From assembly GCA_013368315.1 (NCBI GenBank), contig JAACJM010000088.1:124001-188000 (forward strand): a DNA stretch of 64,000 bases, in the 5' to 3' direction. This DNA is from Tetrapyrgos nigripes. Its lineage: Eukaryota > Basidiomycota > Agaricomycetes > Agaricales > Campanellaceae. A model generated the notes under the pieces. The model was not told where the DNA came from. It worked only from the letters and a program-made list of their open reading frames with translations, and searched no databases. Numbering within the stretch: position 1 is the first letter of the stretch; each line of letters opens with the position of its first letter. Below are positions 32,158-42,244 of the stretch, one piece after another. A program made the translations under genes and the position numbers.

Positions 32158-33788
32158 TTAGCTACGATAATCTCCATTGATCCTCACGTATTCCTGTAAA
32201 GTAAATCCAATAGTCAGTCCCTGGCCAAAGTCAAAGAAGGAAACCACGACTCACATAACTGAAATCACACGTATAGTACCTCGCAACCTCAGCTTTATCT
32301 CCTCCACCTAAATCCACAACAACCTCGAAATCCTCCAAACTAAGAATCTCTTTTGCCCGTACTTCGTCCACCTTTTCCGGTTCGCCGTTTACGAGAACAG
32401 GAAGTGAGGCAGTTCCATCAGACGGGACGAACGTGACGCTGACTTTGTCGGGATGCAGAGGAGCACTGAGAGGGATGGAACCGGTCGCGGCGAGAATTCG
32501 GCCCCAGCTGTAAAAAGGGAAGGGAGAGAGGAGGCAAGGAAGGTTAAAGATTGTCTTGTAATGAGACTGGAATCAAGAGTCACGCACTTGGCATCTTCAC
32601 CGTAAAGAGCTGTCTTGACGAGTGCAGATGTAGATACACGAGATGCAATAAGGTGTGCGTCTTGATATGTGGGAGCACCCTGGTAATTACCACAAACAAA
32701 GTCAGGTCAGCATCTGTACGTAGAGCAACACACAGAGTGCATATTTCACTCACCTTAACAGTAACCGTCACAAATTTCGTAGCACCCTCTCCATCCCTCA
32801 CAACCAATTTCGCCAAATCAATCGCAAACTCTGTCAGTTCCTTCTTGAAGATTTCGTATGCTTCCTTATCCTTCGCGTCGTCAATTTCCGGTGTAGCAGC
32901 ATCAGCCGCAGCGCCGTTGGCCAGTACGATAATCGTATCATTGGTCGACATATCCCCATCAACGCTGATCGAGTTGAAGCTTCTTTCGACAGCATATGTC
33001 AACGCACGCTGTAAACTTGCTGGTGAGACTGCTGCGTCTGTCATGATGCATCCCAATAGTGTCGCATGTAGAGGTCCTTTAGCTCCGGCTGCCATGGGTC
33101 CAATAGAAGGAGGTCCCATATCAGGATGAATCATCCCTGCACCCTTGTCCATCCCAGCCAATTTGTATTCTCGACCATGAATCGTAAAAGACCTCGACCG
33201 TAATTTCGGGAACGTGTCTGTGGTCATGAAAGCTTTGGCTGCGCGTTCCCATGCTGCAAAGTCGTTGCCCAAACTAGCTTGTCCTTCTCGTTGTGAGCGG
33301 ATGGCTGATAAGATTTTTGAGATGGGGAGGGTTTGGCCTATAACACCAGTGGACATGACGAGTGTTTCGTGGCCATCTGGGGTACCGGAGGAAGATGGAG
33401 GCAAGAGTTTGTCGGTTTCCTTCACCATCGCCCATGCATCCTCCATACCCTGTTTACCCGTCACTGCATTCGCACATCCGCTATTGACAACAAGAGCTCG
33501 TGCTCTCCCGGCATTGCTCGCGATGACCTGTTCTGAAACTAGCACTGGGGCAGCTTTGAAAGCGTTTTTGGTAAAACAAGCTGCAGCTGAAGTGGGTCTG
33601 GATGAGGTAGAGAGGATTAGACCGACATCTAGAAGGCCGGGTTTTTTTTTGACTCCTGCGTGGATTCCTGTTAGGAGATAGCCGGAGGGGAAGTTGGAGG
33701 ATGGAATGGGTTGGTGGTGGTGGGTTTTTGAGGGTGTGGGTTTGATGGTAACGGTAGAGGAAAAGAACCGTTTGAGGATTCGCGACAT
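32158..33788 (-). CDS. argJ: ArgJ glutamate N-acetyltransferase (mitochondrial)
   Basis: Four exons: 33788-32754, 32679-32588, 32507-32255, 32193-32158. They sum to 1416 nt, 471 aa. ArgJ (ornithine acetyltransferase) recycles the acetyl group from N-acetylornithine to glutamate in arginine biosynthesis. In fungi it acts in mitochondria and self-cleaves into two subunits. Diagnostic features: an Arg/Ser/Thr-rich presequence ([17 protein letters not shown]), [22 protein letters not shown], the cleavage region [15 protein letters not shown] with Thr as new N-terminus, [11 protein letters not shown], and the C-terminal [11 protein letters not shown] on its own 36-bp exon. The start is the Met before the presequence. 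It is the only full copy among four broken 3' tails in the window. Confidence 0.95.
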
Positions 33789-34222
33789 GGGTGCAAGTCG
33801 CGTCTTGTCTTCCCGGTTATTCCGACTCGCTCGTATTTCTAGGTAGCTACTGCGCTGGTTCTCATGCACAAGTCCGAAAGGCAAAAATGACTCGGTCAGG
33901 CTTTTATGCCATTGGTAACTTAAACACTACTGGTATAGAACATGTATTCCACGACTGAAAACGTCTGTTCTTACGAAAATTTAGAAACAGACCGCAAGCC
34001 GCAAGACAAGCAGGCCAAGTAGAAGGAACACTGGCATTTCTCTATCGTCGCTCCGTTACTCCAGCATCTGGCAAATGCAAAATGTAGAGTGCAGCACTGA
34101 CTGCTGCATCGACGATGGAAAAAAGTCGGACAAGTTTAAGTTGCCTTTTGAAGCATCGTCAGTTTGTACTTGTTGATTTCGAAGGCTACTGTCGTTTATC
34201 GAAAGGCTAGCTACTGCAAAGA
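33789..34222. other. argJ upstream / hydrolase copy 3 downstream region
   Basis: About 430 bp holding the argJ promoter on one side and the 3' end of hydrolase copy 3 on the other. The two genes share the strand. No further gene or clear TATA box seen. Confidence 0.4.
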
Positions 34223-35825
34223 CTACAGCTTGGTTATCATTTCTCGCATCCCGTCTGCAAGTCTCAACAATGTCTGCTGAAGCTCCGGCCCAAGCTCCAC
34301 AGGTCTTTCTTGTGGAATGAGATGACTGACCCCACCCATCCGCACATTATCTGAATTAGATGGACGAAGCCAGACGCGTGCTTGAGAGGGGGTAACTCCG
34401 TCAGAGGTCGGCATATAATCCATCAGTATGTTCAAAATTGCTAGTCAGCGAAGATCAGACAGACATCGTCAATGCATAATAAACATTCACATATTATTGC
34501 GGTTTTCTGCAGGGACGATCCATCTTAAAGCGACGCTGTCTGGTAGCTCTCCTCTCCACAGTCGTACCAAAAGTTCTGCAGACCCAGGAGCATGAATGAA
34601 CACGTTGGCTTCCTGTATGAGTGGCATCTTTAACCGCACCACAGGACCCGCGAAAGTGTCTACATCGTCATATAGAGCTGTGTCCACATACATATCTAGA
34701 ACCGTTTGATCGAATGTTTGGAACAGAGGCGACTTGAGAAAGTCTTGACGAGCAGCATCACGGTCTCTCCAGGGTCGATGAGGATGAGCGATTGAAAGAG
34801 AGAGGGGTGACATATGGCAGAAAGAGTACTGGCGTAGAGAGATAACTTGTTAGCTTACTTGCAGACAGTGAGATAGAATTTGGTACTAACCAAATATGTC
34901 CACCGAAACTATGCGCCACGCCGATTATTCCTTCACGGGATCCTTCTTGCAGTCTGCGTGTGGTCTCTTTGACTGGGAGGCGGGGAAGATGCGTTGGGAG
35001 ACGTTTGACGATGGGATGGGATGGGTCCGGAATACAGCAGGAATATCATAAGGTCTCAGACACCATCGCACCCATGAACTGAAGAATAAGCAAGTTAGTG
35101 ATGACGCGAAGCAGAGAGAGAGACAAAAGTCTTACAGAGGGCACTAAGCTTTCCTTCGTTGAGAAGGGCAGAATCTCCGTGATTTAGAGCGTCCCAAGCC
35201 CAAATTTCACGGACTTGTGATTGGGACTGGGCAGAGGATAACAAAGAAAGCAGTGTCGATTCCCATGTCTGAAAAACTAGCGTCAATCTTTGAAGGGAAA
35301 TTTCATGAGTCAGCGTAGAAATCTTACCTCCTTCGGAAAACCGTTTGCATGGGTAAAGAACATTGTCTTTCCTCCTTCAATTGGATTAGTGCGAACATAT
35401 CTATTCAGGCATATCCACATTATCTTCTTCTGTCCTCTCGACCTGATGTTGCCGTTCAGAAGAGTTATTTCTTCGTCCACTTCTGTCCTCAGTCTTCTAA
35501 GCCTCTCCTCTCTTATCTGCACTAGTTTCTTTCGTTCTTCTTTGGACTATCTTCCGTCTTCAGCAGGGGTTTTAGGCAACTCCACATCTGGGTCCTCTCT
35601 CCAATAAGCTGCAGGCACAATGTGTGTCGTCAACGTATAAGGAATCCTTCCATCTTCAGCCCATATAGGTTTACGTTATGGTGTAGGAAGTTGAGGTAGA
35701 AACTGTTCCGAGGAAACAGGATGTGGATAGGACGAAGAAAGAATGTCAAACGTGTCAGGATACACGTATCGAAGGGCAGAAGGAGGTGGCGGGATTGTAG
35801 ATGGTCGAGGATGGAAGGAAGACAT
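34223..35825 (-). pseudogene. Alpha/beta hydrolase copy 3 (broken)
   Basis: Start codon 35823-35825 (MSSFHPRPSTIPPPPSALRY). The same frame has TAA at 35676-35678 and TAG at 35547-35549 inside exon 1. Exon 3 lost about 5 bp at the LLYYIPDP site. Exon 4 lost about 80 bp between LILIDP and W-RDRDAARQDF, removing the DPVIYYPD-type strand. The elbow is AHSFGG. The final exon with HLIPQERPVELG is present. Clear pseudogene. Divergent from F-box copy 3 (510 bp between starts), mirroring copy 1 and F-box copy 1. Confidence 0.85.
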
Positions 35826-36333
35826 GATTTGGGCTGGAGTCGTTGACGGCGGTATACCCTTTTATAGTGTCCATGTCTGAATCCGATCGTACTGTGATCC
35901 TGCGCTGGTGTCAATCGCCGTCTCGTTCATTCGGCGGACTCCAGCCTTCCGTTTTCACGAATAGCACCATTTGCCAGTAACTCAATGTCAACAGTAGCTC
36001 TGCACTTGAAGAAATGGGTCGGTTTCCGTCAGTGGGTGACGATGCGCCAGACTACGCACCCCTCTGTGTCCTTCTACAGATGCAACCTTTCTTCAACGTG
36101 AAGTCGTAGCTAAATAACAGTTCTGATATGACAGCTTGATTTCGAATAATTAGCGTAATGGAGCCTGCATTCGTTGCACTGTTAAGGGTATCGGCAGAAC
36201 GACGATCTAGAAAGCTGGTAATATATGAGCCGCAAACCCATGTTGTCTCAGGCGTAGGAGAATGGAAGGAGGAGAAAAAGCAGCAATTGGTATTACATCA
36301 TACTTGGGCCCAACGCCCAACTCGCGCTGCACC
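35826..36333. other. Divergent promoter region
   Basis: About 510 bp between divergent starts. A TATAAAA-like word on the minus strand (35856-35866) suits the dead hydrolase. No gene seen. Confidence 0.4.
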
Positions 36334-37287
36334 ATGTCCACTTTCGATGCTCTTCCTGTCGAATTACAAAGAGAAGTGTTTGAGTGGGCCTCCGTTGACT
36401 CCAAGCGACCTGTAAACACCGCAGTGACCTTGTCTTATGTCTGCCATCGAGTCAAGATATGGTACGTGTTAGATTTGTACGGTTTGCATATCCATCTTTA
36501 ATCTCTCGGAACACTATCTAGGATGGACTATATCATATATCGCGACATTTTCCTAGAGGACGGGGTGGAATTCTACAAATTCCTCGACACATTCAATGCA
36601 AAACCCGCAGATTTTTTCCGAGACCGCGTTTACTCCCTCGGTATCTATCTTCCAGAGGATGACTATTGTTGCATGTATATCGCGCAAGATACCATGAAGA
36701 TACTTCAAACTTGCTCGAATCTTCGCTCAGTATGGTGGTGGCATCATGATCCACACGACGGACAGCAGCCCAATTTGAACTCCGTCCCAGGACATTCCCA
36801 CTTACAGTCGGTTTCACTCATGGGCCATAAAGTCACTCTTGCGGTCGCTTCACAACCGTCCTTTCATTCTTGGAGACAGTCTCTACGCATACTCGACATT
36901 GACGCGGAATACGCTCTTGATGTTGACTTCAGAATCTTCCCCAATCTCACCATCATTTCTATATGGTCGGAACGGTTCACGAGTCTGTGGAAGGACACCG
37001 CTAAGACGCTCAACCAGGTATTAGAGCAAATCCCACTGCTTGAATGTCTTGTCTTGGGCTTTGACGGTCTACATTTTGATTACGATCTGAAAAAGCCAGA
37101 AGACATTTTTGATCTACGCTCTGATTTTGAGGAGAATGTGGAACTGGGAGACTTCCAAGATCCACGAGTAGTGGTCTTACCCTGTTTATCGTTTGAGCTA
37201 TGGAAGGAAGAGGTCAGTGGTCGGGGGTCCTACTGGGATCTGGCCAGGTCGATCGTTCAAGAACAGAGACAGGCAATCTGTTCTTGA
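36334..37287 (+). CDS. F-box-like protein copy 3 (intact)
   Basis: Exons 36334-36461 and 36522-37287 with a 60-bp intron (GTACGT...CTAG) splitting a Trp codon. Product 297 aa. The N-terminus MSTFDALPVELQREVFEWA is the F-box-like helix. The rest has leucine-rich-like segments: SWRQSLRILDIDAEYALDVD, LLECLVLGFDGL, and ends WKEEVSGRGSYWDLARSIV. There is no signal peptide or membrane span. Probable substrate adaptor of a ubiquitin ligase, inferred from family style only. The least damaged member of the set, so it serves as reference for the broken paralogues. Confidence 0.8.
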
Positions 37288-37990
37288 TAGTTCCAGCAAC
37301 TTTTGGTGAGATAGCACATCTCCTCACAGTTTACCAGTTGGGCCTTATGTTCCTTTTCTTCAGGCTCGCATATTCCCTGCTTTCCAGGGCACACGGGGAT
37401 ACGTGTAGTCCGTTTCCAGCTCTAACCCCTTCTTCTTCATAACCTTCAACTCAACGGTACCTGAAAGCAGAGAGGAAATATGCCACTTGTTAGGCGCCTC
37501 AGAAGATGAAGATATTGTATGACATGTGGAATTTGAAGTGCCGGATTCTGTTATTGATGGCGCAAGTAGGATGGGATGTCATCAAGCAATTATGGAGACT
37601 GCGGTCAATGGCTTGAATAAGGAACAAGGGTTCTTGCAGCGGAGCAAAGCTACGTCGGCGGATGATTTGACACCAGAAAACAATTGGATCTTTGGGCGCA
37701 GGACGAACAGCATAGAACAATATATACTGGTAGTATGTTTACATTTGACTAGTCTTGATAACTACTAGATATACAATACCTATCTCTAGGATGCACAGGG
37801 GTAGACAGACCTATCCTCCCCCAGGAAGAGTCTCCAGCACCCTCGTCGTCAAAGGTAGGGACTCAAGAACCCCATGAAAGCCTTCTTATCGTGATGGATT
37901 GCCCCACCCCGGATCCTGAAAGCTGCCAAACCATCCAGGCCCGTGGGAAAAGCGACCCCAGTTGTCGTTTACGTAGAGCCCTCCTGGCAA
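37288..37990. repeat. Segmental duplicate downstream of F-box copy 3
   Basis: 37288-37375 (AGCAACTTTTGGTGAGATAG onward) matches 39893-39960 after F-box copy 4. 37735-37990 (CTAGTCTTGATAACTACTAG, AGACAGACCTATCCTCCCCC, GCTGCCAAACCATCCAGG) matches 39965-40325. So the gene and its 3' flank were duplicated together. The stretch 37440-37720 has no match seen and no gene. Confidence 0.65.
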
Positions 37991-38640
37991 GTCGAAGACT
38001 GGAAAACCAAACGGGATACATCAGCAAATAGGGTCATGTGCTGGCGGGCTTGTCGGGCTTTTCGCGGCTTTTCCACTGGTCGCGACGATTTTGCACTGAA
38101 AATGGTATTTCTCAGTGCGTCCCGGCCTGCACTCACTATGTCGAGTTAGTATTTTCAAAGGCTTCCTTACGATATAAAAAAGTGTTTTGAAGAAATGGGA
38201 GGTGGTTGCACCAAGCGCTGTGCTTGCCGACTCGGAACTTTTGAGCTTGCGGGAAATTTGACGTGGCTGGTCACTGGCGAGCTGGCGAGCTTGTGCAAGC
38301 GCCCACAAGCGGCCGCCAGCAACCTGCCGGTTTCCTGATATATATGTCGGCCGGTACAGAAGATGATCTACTAGAGGAAGAACAGCACAAAAGAAAGCAA
38401 AACATGATCATGAGAAATACACGCATTTCTCCCATAAGACGACGGCTAGAAAACGAAAATTGGAATATGTCAGTGATGGTAATATCACTAGGGTATCGAC
38501 GTCGACGTCGACGTCACGGTATCACAGTGATCGTCGATTCGTCAAGACTCAAGGTATACAGAGATGACCGAGAGCAGCAGGAGAAAAGACAAAATCAGGT
38601 TACATCAGACCAACCTCGCGGGTCTCGTACTTACACCACC
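37991..38640. other. Region without a recognisable gene
   Basis: About 650 bp. It contains GC-rich repeated words (GGCGGGCTTGTCGGGC at 38042, GGCGAGCTGGCGAGCTTG at 38276) and a (GTCGAC)-type run near 38498-38514. 38440-38560 resembles sequence at 40330-40390 and 40570-40640. No coding frame supported. Confidence 0.4.
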
Positions 38641-38703
38641 ATGTCCAAATTCAATGTTCTTCCCAGCGAATTGCAAAGAGAAGTGTTTGAGTGGCAAAAG
38701 TAG
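38641..38703 (+). pseudogene. F-box-like exon-1 fragment
   Basis: Encodes MSKFNVLPSELQREVFEW, then QK and a stop. After GAGTGG the sequence becomes GCAAAAGTAGAATG, which is the promoter block shared by copies 2 and 4. An F-box exon was cut and joined at a GCAAAAGTAGAATG-like word to the 5' flank of the next copy. Only about 57 nt of exon remain. Confidence 0.75.
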
Positions 38704-38931
38704 AATGAAGCAGAGGATTCAAACTCCGACAAAATTTTATGTAAAGCGCGTCGACGCGTCCGTTTGGAACCAAACCTTCTCATCCTCCACGAAGAGAGGG
38801 GGTTCTTAGTTTCAAGGGCCTGAAAGTTGCTGTGAGTTGAAGTTACTAGGTAAGTAAACACTGCACAGTTAAGCAGAATACTGATCTGTTTGGCAAATCA
38901 ATCCGAATCTAGTTCGCAGTCAACTGCCATC

Positions 38932-39906
38932 ATGACCACTTTCGATGCTCTTCCTGTCGAATTGCAAAGAGAGGTATTTGAATGGGCCTCAGTTGACTCC
39001 GAGCGACCTGTGAACACCGCAATGACCCTGTCTTATGTCTGCCATCGAGTCAAGATATGGTGCGTGTTAGATTTGTACGGTTTGCGTATCCATCTTTAAT
39101 CTCTCGAAACACTGTCTAGGATGGACTATATCATATATCGCAGCATTTTCCTAGAGTACGAGGCGGATTTTTACAGATTCCTCGACACATTCAATGCAAA
39201 ACCCGCAGATTTTTTCCGAGACCGTGTTTACTCGCTCGGTATCTATATTTCCGAGGATGACTACTGTCGGGAGGGCATCGCAGAAGATATCATGAGAATA
39301 TTTCAGACCTGCTCAAATCTTCGCTCAGTGTGGTGGTTGCATCATGCTCCAACGAACGGACAGCTGCCCACCTTGAACTTTGTCGCAGAACACTCGCATT
39401 TACAGTCGGGTCTATTTATGGGTCACGAAGTCACTGTTGCATTGGCTTCACAGCTGTCTTTTCATCCTTGGAGACAGTCTCTACGCATACTCGACATTGA
39501 CGTAGAACACGCACTTGATGTCGACTTCAGAAATTTCCCCAATCTCACCATCCTTTCTATATGGTCGGAACAGTTCACGAGTCTGTGGGAGGACACCGCT
39601 AAGACGCTCAACCAGATATTAGACCAAATCCCACTGCTTGAATGTCTTGTCTTGGGCTTTGACGGTCTACATGATGATTATGATCTCAAAAAGCCAGAAA
39701 ACCTTTTTGACCTACGCTCCGATCTTGAGAAGAATGTGGAGCTGGGAGACTTCCAAGATCCACGAGTAGTGGCCTTACCCTGTTTAACATCTGATTTATG
39801 GAAGGAAGAACCAGTGGTCGGTGGTCTTATTGGGATCTGGCCAGGTCGATCGTTGAAAAGCAGAGACAGGCAATCTGTTCTTGATAGTCCCAGCAACTTT
39901 TGGTGA
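38932..39906 (+). CDS. F-box-like protein copy 4, altered C-terminus
   Basis: Exons 38932-39059 and 39120-39906, 60-bp intron. Starts MTTFDALPVELQREVFEWA. The body parallels copy 3 (LRILDIDVEHALDVDFRN, LLECLVLGFDGLHDDYD). Near 39810 it has one base fewer than copy 3 (GAAGAACCAGTGG against GAAGAGGTCAGTGG). The conserved SYWDLARSIV end is therefore replaced by VGGLIGIWPGRSLKSRDRQ. The protein is still full size (303 aa). Whether it works is unknown. Promoter homologous to that of copy 2. Confidence 0.75.
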
Positions 39907-39964
39907 GATAGCACATCGCCTCAGTTTACCATTTGGGCCTCATGTTCCTTTTCTTCAGGCTTGC

Positions 39965-40325
39965 ACCTAGTCTTGATAACTACTAGATATACAATATCTA
40001 CAAATGATAACATTATATACTTTTTGGTGCTATTGGTCAGCTCCGAAGAACCTAAGCAGCGTTCTGGGGGCTGTTCCTGGGGGAGGATAGGTCTGGAGGG
40101 TCTACGACAAGGATGCACCGGGATAGACAGACCTATCCTCCCCCAGGAACAGCCCCCAGAACGCTCATCAAAGCTATTGAGAACCTCCGTGAATCCCTTC
40201 TGTTCGTAATGGATTGACAAACTCCGGATCCGAAGAGCTGCCAAACCATCCAGGTCCATGAAAAAAGCAAACCGGGTCGCGACCCTGGCAGTTGCCGTTG
40301 CGCAGAGCCGTTCAAGTCGATGACT
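39965..40325. repeat. Segmental duplicate downstream of F-box copy 4
   Basis: Counterpart of 37735-37990, with an extra inverted copy of part of itself that makes the 37-bp palindromic arms at 40058-40165. Confidence 0.6.
40058..40165. repeat. Perfect 37-bp inverted repeat, 34-bp spacer
   Basis: Arm 40058-40094 (starts AGCGTTCTGGGGGCTG, ends GAGGATAGGTCT) is exactly complementary to 40129-40165. RNA from either strand would form a 37-bp hairpin. Related single-arm sequence occurs at ~37803-37840, so the inversion arose locally. Confidence 0.95.
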
Positions 40326-40329
40326 AGAA

Positions 40330-40830
40330 AACGATAGCAGGATATGTCAGTAATGAAATCATATTAGGGTATCATCGTGGATTCGTGACGTGGATCACCA
40401 AAGTAAAAGCAGGAAGAGAAAGAAAAGCAGACAGAATGAGAGTATCTAGTAGACAGATCACCAAAGCAAAAGCAGAATGCAAAAACTTGAAGCAAAACAG
40501 ACTGTCGAGATACAAGAAAGTAAACCACGATCAGAAGGCGCCAAGACACGCATTTGTCGCTTAAGATGACGACCTAGAACACGAAAATGGGATACGTCAG
40601 TAGTAGTCAGTAATGGTATCATAGGTATCTTGTGGAAGCCGCGACGAAGATCAGAAAGAAAAAGCGGGAGGAAAAAAGAAAAACAAATAAGATTAGGGTA
40701 TCTTGTAAATACCGTGGGGGAAATCAGTGAGATAAAAGCAGGAGAAAAAATGAAAGACCTAGCAAAAGTAAGGTATATAAGAATCCAACTTGAATGATCC
40801 AGAGAGAAAAGCGCAGAAGGAAAGCAAACC
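40330..40830. repeat. Diverged short repeats
   Basis: Loosely repeated blocks: CTAGAAAACGA..ATATGTCAGTAATG (~40323), GATCACCAAAG.AAAAGCAG (40395 and 40458), CTAGAACACGAAAATGGGATACGTCAGTA (40571, partial). The same block is at 38450-38480. A/G-rich. No gene seen. Confidence 0.45.
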
Positions 40831-40834
40831 ACAC

Positions 40835-42034
40835 TCAGAGGACACTGGGACACGTATTCGTTGCACTGTCAAACACTCTCTTCGAGGTCTCCTTTCTTTC
40901 AACGACAATCCCTTTCGTACGTCGACGTCGACCGCGCGCAGCGGAGCCAACAGCCTTAAGCATCAAGTCTTGGTTTTCTGTTTCGGCTTGGTGTTCTATA
41001 GTGGGTATCGAGAGTCTATCCCCTTTCGTATGTAGACGTCGACTACGTGCAGCGGTGCCAGCAGCCTTGAGCATCGAGTGTTGATTTTCCTTCTCGGGTT
41101 CGTATTGTATTGTGGGTATCGAGGGTGTATAGTCGGACTTGAAGAGATAAGATAGTTCGGAGGCGGAGGCGGTCGAGTCGGATTTGGAGAGATAGGGAAG
41201 TTCTGAGACTGAGGCAGACGGGTCGGATTGTGAGGGGTAAGGTAACTCGGGGACTGATGCTGTTGACGGCATGAAGCAAACCAAGGTGGTTTGAGAAGGT
41301 AGCGAAGCTAATCCTGGAAAAGGAGCAGACGTTAATACAGGTTGCTCAACAAAGAGTGACTTTGCAGCAGCAAGGTCAGGGTATACTGAGAAAGAGGAGA
41401 AAGAAGAGAAAGAAACTAAAGCATGTTGAGAAGGAAGCAATGCAAGTCCTCTTTCGAAAACAGGGGTCGGGACGACTTGCTCAGCTTCCAGAGCTCTGAC
41501 GCTAGGGGCGTCAAAGCAAGGCCCGAAGGAGACCAGGGCCGATTGAGAAGGCATTGAAGCTAGCTTTGAGGTGCTCGTAATTGGAATGGCACCGTGTCGC
41601 TCAGCCGTGCAAGATTTGGTGACTGACGGTAGGACAGGGACACCCCATGGCTTGACGTCGGCCATGAGGAGAGCCATCGGACCTGCTTGGCAATCCGAAG
41701 GCGTAGCTGAACGCTTTTTAGAGAACCCGGAGCCAAGGGACTCTGTAAAAGCATTCAACAGCAAATTTTTCGCAGTGAAAATTTCAAAGGTACTCATCTC
41801 GTGGTGGTCAGATATCAAAAGATATGAGGGGCTAAAAAGTAAAAACCCAGCCTCATATGCTTCTAGTTCTGACTCCTTTCTCACAGAATAGGGAATTTCC
41901 ATGGACAGCCTCCTGTGGTCATACACTGGGCACGTCGACGTCGTCAGTCTCCTGCCAGACTTGAAGTTGAAATAAGTATGGAAGTATGCTTGGTGCGCAG
42001 AACGTAAAGACGAATGCATAACAGTATATAGCAT
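40835..42034 (-). CDS. Hypothetical repeat-containing protein
   Basis: Uninterrupted 399-codon frame, far longer than chance here. The true start may be an internal Met (MEIPYSVRKESELEAYEAG or MSTFEIFTAKNLLLNAF). Visible internal repeats: KLASMPSQSALVSF, LALLPSQHALVSFSS, LASLPSQTTLVCF. Then come SVPELPYPSQSD, SVSELPYLSKSD, SASELSYLFKSD, and two copies of SIPTI..(Y/H)..E.ENQ..MLKA.GTAAR.RR. It is Ser/Pro-rich, likely disordered, with basic repeats near the end. No known domain, signal or membrane segment. It could be an intact orphan gene; function unknown. Confidence 0.5.
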   Translation of the reverse strand: MLYTVMHSSLRSAHQAYFHTYFNFKSGRRLTTSTCPVYDHRRLSMEIPYSVRKESELEAYEAGFLLFSPSYLLISDHHEMSTFEIFTAKNLLLNAFTESLGSGFSKKRSATPSDCQAGPMALLMADVKPWGVPVLPSVTKSCTAERHGAIPITSTSKLASMPSQSALVSFGPCFDAPSVRALEAEQVVPTPVFERGLALLPSQHALVSFSSFSSFSVYPDLAAAKSLFVEQPVLTSAPFPGLASLPSQTTLVCFMPSTASVPELPYPSQSDPSASVSELPYLSKSDSTASASELSYLFKSDYTPSIPTIQYEPEKENQHSMLKAAGTAARSRRLHTKGDRLSIPTIEHQAETENQDLMLKAVGSAARGRRRRTKGIVVERKETSKRVFDSATNTCPSVL

Positions 42035-42244
42035 TAGACGTCGGTAAGAGGATGAAAAAGTCTCACGGCTGTCTGCTGGGGCCGGCCCAGCTCAAGGATT
42101 ATGAGTAGGTATAGACTGCAACCAGAAGAGAAAAGAAAGTTGCATAGTGCGGTTTCAAATTATTAGCACGGTGCAACTTGGATACAACCATCTCATAGAA
42201 GTACAGGTTTTGGCTCCAGACTTTGATAAAATATTTCATTCATC

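Noticed and set aside
35630..35914. 94-aa minus-strand frame over hydrolase copy 3
   Set aside because: Shadow frame of the hydrolase exon 1. The homologous frame is the one with TAA and TAG stops.
38490..38520. GTCGAC run as a regulatory palindrome
   Set aside because: Short and isolated with no gene start nearby. Likely a simple repeat.
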